This document shows positions 37,086-64,000 of a stretch of 64,000 bases of DNA, in pieces. The notes under the pieces were generated by a model. That model saw nothing but the letters and a program-made list of their open reading frames with translations. It had not been told where the DNA came from and ran no database searches. The stretch's first letter is position 1; every line of letters begins with the position of its first letter. The DNA comes from Cristatella mucedo (lineage: Eukaryota > Bryozoa > Phylactolaemata > Cristatellidae), in the NCBI GenBank assembly GCA_009760855.2, contig WPIO01000108.1:642501-706500 (forward strand), given 5' to 3'. The translations under genes and the position numbers were made by a program.

Positions 37086-38151
37086 TATTCACTAGTAGAC
37101 AAGTTAGAGCCCATCATCGTAAAGCATCGACGTATGATAACTAACCGTGTAAACTCATAGTATATCGTCACATAAATACGGACACATCATCGGACACGTA
37201 GAGAGAATCGGCAGGAAGCGGTCGCATTATTGTTACCGTAGACACACTGTCACCAGCGAGGTCACGGAAACGAAGTCAGCGACGTCACGAGGTCAAGAAA
37301 AGCAACTTGACAAGTATCGGAAAGGAAGCAGTCCATCTCGGCAGCTGCTCTCGCATTAGCGCACTCTCTGTGCAATTTTCCAAGTCGCAGGCTTCGAAGA
37401 GGCAATGACCGGCGGCACAGGAAGAACGATTGCTGCGTTCATCGTACCTTCAATCCGTGCCTCCGGTATCGGAAAGCTTCGCCTTACCGGCAGCCAGCTT
37501 TCCTGTAAAAATATGGAGAAAAAACCTTGGGCTTCCAAATCCGCATTTTGGGTTTACCAAAAATGCGAAAACTAGTGTGGCTGTCGTACTTTCATCTAAG
37601 CAGGTCCTGCTTTGGGCAACGTTTCTCACCCAAAACTAGACCGACTTGACAGTGGAGGAATTTCACCTGTCTCATAAATGGCAAGTCTAGACAAGCCCTC
37701 TGTTCTTTAATACCTTTAATATCTGGCTACTGACGTCGTTAGAGCCCCACGGGATGCCGAGCTCAAATAGTGCAAAGTGCTCAAAGTACTAAAGCATATG
37801 CTCAAATTTGGTTACACGTGCTGCCTGAAATTCCGTGAGTTATGCAAGTCAACCTTGTGCGTTTTTTTACTTGAGGCTGGGTTATCCAATCTTTGAAATG
37901 GCTTAATTAAGAAGATGTAATTTGTATATGACCACCTCTCCAATAGGTTCAAATAGATTCAAGATCAGATGGACTCGAGAGAATTGATTGATTGATGTAT
38001 AGACCCAAGACAATCAAATGTCGTCAAGATTATCAAAGGAAGCTCATCGAGTTGATCAGTCGATCATAGCGATGAGTCGATCGCCACATGAAATGCGAGC
38101 ATCTGCTAGTTACCCTCGTTGCTATGTTGCTGCCGGTTCTGCTTCTGCAAA

Positions 38152-38312
38152 GTCTTGCCGAGCTGGTTTGGCCAGCGGATAGGGCGCTCGCCCCGACCAA
38201 GGTCTGACTGAGGTCGTGGGCTCGAGCCCCGAGGCAAATGTGAAGCGCCTGAATAGAGATCAATTTCTCTTGGGGCGCTATATAAATGAATTACATTTTT
38301 ATATATTTTTGC
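38152..38312 (+). mobile_element. tRNA-derived SINE, family A (well preserved)
   Basis: gagctggtttggccagcgga start, box A tggccagcggatagg, box B gtgggctcgagcccc, gcgcctgaatagagatcaat and ggggcgctatataaatgaat tail. Confidence 0.92.
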
Positions 38313-39002
38313 TTGCACACTCAGACTGGCAGCGGTCGTCCAGTGCTGACGATTCTAGCTAGGCTGCTGGCCCGGCCACGGTACGGAGTACAGCAGTTAG
38401 TTGGTCGGCTGGAAATGAGGCTTGCAACCTGGGCTTTGACGGGTTAAACAGCAGCAGCCTTCTGCAACTCGCGGGAGATTGCGCTGTATCTTTCCTGCTA
38501 TGGTTATTTAACTTTAATCGGATTTGAAAGGTCCCGCCTTCTTCCTACCGTTGCAACCAGTGAGCTTTAAGTCGCTCGGACGAGCCACCTGCTTTCTCGA
38601 CCTGGGTCGAACCGCTCCGACCTCCGTGGTATCGTGGAAGATCGGCTACAATGTTGACTCGCACACTTCACTTTGGGCGGAAGGAAATAGCAAGCACGAC
38701 AAACGATAGGGAGTGCGATCAAGCTGAGGCCCGCCTCCGGACGGACAGCTCATTTGCCAGATAAGGAATCGGCCGTCCAGTCCATTCGTTGGAGGACTTT
38801 TGGCGACAGAGGCATCTGGTCTGCGGCTGCACGCAGTCAGACTCACGTCCACTACTCGGACGTAGTCACCCTGCAGTGTAATTAATTCTTCATCCGATTC
38901 AACGACTTTCTATCGTTGTTTTGCTGTGTGCTGCACTGTGCATTGTCAGTTGAAGCACGGAGTAGCCTTGAAACATTGGCTCTCGCGGTACGCCGCGGTC
39001 AT

Positions 39003-39170
39003 AATGTAATTCTTTTGTATTTCGCTCTAAGAGAGCGTGATCTCTCTATTCAGGCGCTTCACATACGCCACGGGGCTCGAGCTCATGACCTCAAGTCACC
39101 AACTCAGACCTCGGTCGTTTTAAAGGCGAGGCGAGCACCACTGGGCCACTGGGCCAAACGAGCTTCGAGG
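39003..39170 (-). mobile_element. tRNA-derived SINE, family A
   Basis: On - : tggcccagtggtgctcg, gagctcgagccccgtgg and gcgcctgaatagagagatca. Confidence 0.85.
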
Positions 39171-39284
39171 GCGAGTCTTTCCAACGATCGTTCCAACGAA
39201 GTCCTCCTCGATAGTTCCCATCTGTCGTTAGGTTATCACTTCCGGGAGCTTAAGCAAAAAAAACCGCTGACCCAGGCTCCGCTG

Positions 39285-39365
39285 CTTCCTGCAAATGTAA
39301 AGCGCCTAGAAAGAGATTGAGTTCTCCGAGGGCGCTTTATCGACTGCGTTGGTATTGCATTGTTA
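39285..39365 (+). mobile_element. LINE 3'-tail fragment
   Basis: aaatgtaaagcgcctagaaa, gagttctccgagggcgcttt: the L2/CR1-like tail without its ORF. Confidence 0.75.
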
Positions 39366-40504
39366 TAAGCTTCCTCGCTAGGACGCGACGCCCCGCGACG
39401 TGACGATGCAGGCAGCCATGCCACGTGACGAAAACGAAAAGACGGGTTTCGCGAAACGCGTTCGGTACGATATGCCGCTCGCTCGACGCGATAGGATATT
39501 GTTTTTAGCAACGGAGAAGCGACGCTTGGCGTGAATGAGCGAAAACGTAGCGGTTCACCGAACCTCGCTGCCACCCTTCTAAGGGACGTCGTGTCATCAA
39601 GCTTCACTGCACCAGTAACGCACGTTGGGGGGGGGGGCAGAAGCTGCACCTACGGCGTGCCCGTCGACCAACGTTCGTCCGTGCGGAGCCGACGAACGGT
39701 CGCAGGGTCACGGTCACCGACGGTCGCGTGAGACCTTACGGACCGAGCCGTACTAGCGGTCGCTGCTGCTGGCTGTTCACTGCTGCTCACAGCGTTAGCC
39801 AGTTTGGGTAAACGACCTCGAAACCGGCATTCATTTATTAATTCATTAAAGTGCAGCGGTAGCCCACAGCGCCATCCACGCAGCAAATTCCGTAGGAGGG
39901 CGGTTGCTACGAAGTCAGCTGCGGTCTATTTGCATTCACAAGCAACCGTCTGCACAGCGAGTTCGCCGCCAGGTCGGGCCGTGCCAGCACTGCCGCCGGC
40001 AAGTAGTCAACAACCAGGCGGCATGGTGGCCGTGCCCCTCGGGCGGGCTCGGCGGACGGAGCAGCTGGAGGCTGGCGAGCCCTCCGTGGGAGAGCCGAGC
40101 TCGGCGGACGGAGGCTCGGACGTTCGAACGCTCGGCGGTCGAAAGCAGACATCAGACGCATGTCACTGGTCGGCTCCCACTTGTGCGTCAGAGCCGTTCG
40201 GAGAGCGGCAAAAAAAATAAAATAAAATGCCTACGCACGGGTGAGCAATTCGCAGTCAAGCACACTCACTTTGCCGGCGATCAACATCCGGTTTGAGCGA
40301 AAGCGGTGGCTGTGGCACTCGAGAGGAAACTGCATTGCCTCACTCACCCGGCACCACGGCCTCAGCATGCTGGCACCCCAGTTCGAGGCTGCCCCCTCCG
40401 GGGGCAGGCAGATGAGTACAAAAAACTGGGCTCATATAAAAAGCGGCCCGCTGGCAGTTTGGCCTAATAATAAATATAGAAAGACTCCGAGCACGTGGGA
40501 GCGA

Positions 40505-40607
<103 letters not shown>

Positions 40608-41046
40608 GGTCCCTAGCTAGCTAGGCCTGCAACTATCCTACGTCTGTGGCCTACCCCTACCGTCCACAGCGGCAGCAGCGGCCCGGACCGGACCGGACCA
40701 CTGCCGTGCAGTCAGCAGCAGCAGCTGCCGCTGCCCAGCGTTCGTTCGCTTGGCGCCGACCGCTCGTCGGGCTTGGAACTTGGAAGCACTCGGTGGCCAC
40801 TGGCGGCAGCCGTCGTCGGGAGGAGAGCTCCGTCGACGGGCCACGACCCTCGACGTCGCGACGACGACGACGACGACGATGACAGGCATTCTCCCGCCAC
40901 TCTCCTCTCGCTCGGGGCGGGCGTGTGCTTCCAGATGCTCTGCCAGGGGGCGGGCTGCGGCAGCCACTTCACAGAGCGCAGAGCTGAGGTGCGGCGGCGG
41001 CTGCGACGACGTTTTCGACGGCGGCTTCCGCGCCGGAGAGCCGTCG

Positions 41047-64000
<22,954 letters not shown>

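Overview
The window is animal nuclear DNA with intron-rich genes, GT-AG introns (and one apparent AT-AC intron), tRNA-derived SINEs, non-LTR retrotransposon fragments and dense (CT)n/(GA)n microsatellites. Coding exons are GC-rich at third positions and their spacer regions carry Ala, Gly and Gln runs. A deuterostome or early vertebrate fits, and a lamprey would fit the composition well, but the species is a guess.

Two protein genes are supported, and they converge tail to tail. On the + strand, 18 exons (9213-33841) join in phase into an 813-residue two-pore cation channel ending at a stop codon. A possible further 5' exon lies at 6835-6882; the start codon was not found. The protein has two six-transmembrane domains, pore filters TTSNNPD and VVNQW, a domain-II S4 with Arg-Arg-Lys, and an EF-hand-like linker. 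It belongs nearer to TPC1/TPC3 than to TPC2. The intron splitting the second pore has the signals of a U12-type AT-AC intron.

On the - strand, 19 exons (41047 to beyond 64000) encode most of TOGARAM1 (crescerin), a ciliary microtubule regulator with paired TOG domains at each end. The 3' end is complete and the 5' end runs off the window. One linker exon carries a reading-frame break.

Layout: 1-6834, repeat-rich upstream DNA with a CpG-rich block and an L2/CR1-like LINE fragment; 6835-33841, the channel gene; 33842-41046, intergenic DNA with SINEs, a (CTG)24 tract and a hairpin; 41047-64000, TOGARAM1. Introns hold at least five 3'-end copies of one LINE family, two tRNA-SINE families (one sharing its tail with that LINE), several long perfect inverted repeats and purine/pyrimidine tracts up to about 700 bp. 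The two genes act in different compartments (endolysosomal membrane; ciliary axoneme), and nothing in the sequence shows co-regulation.
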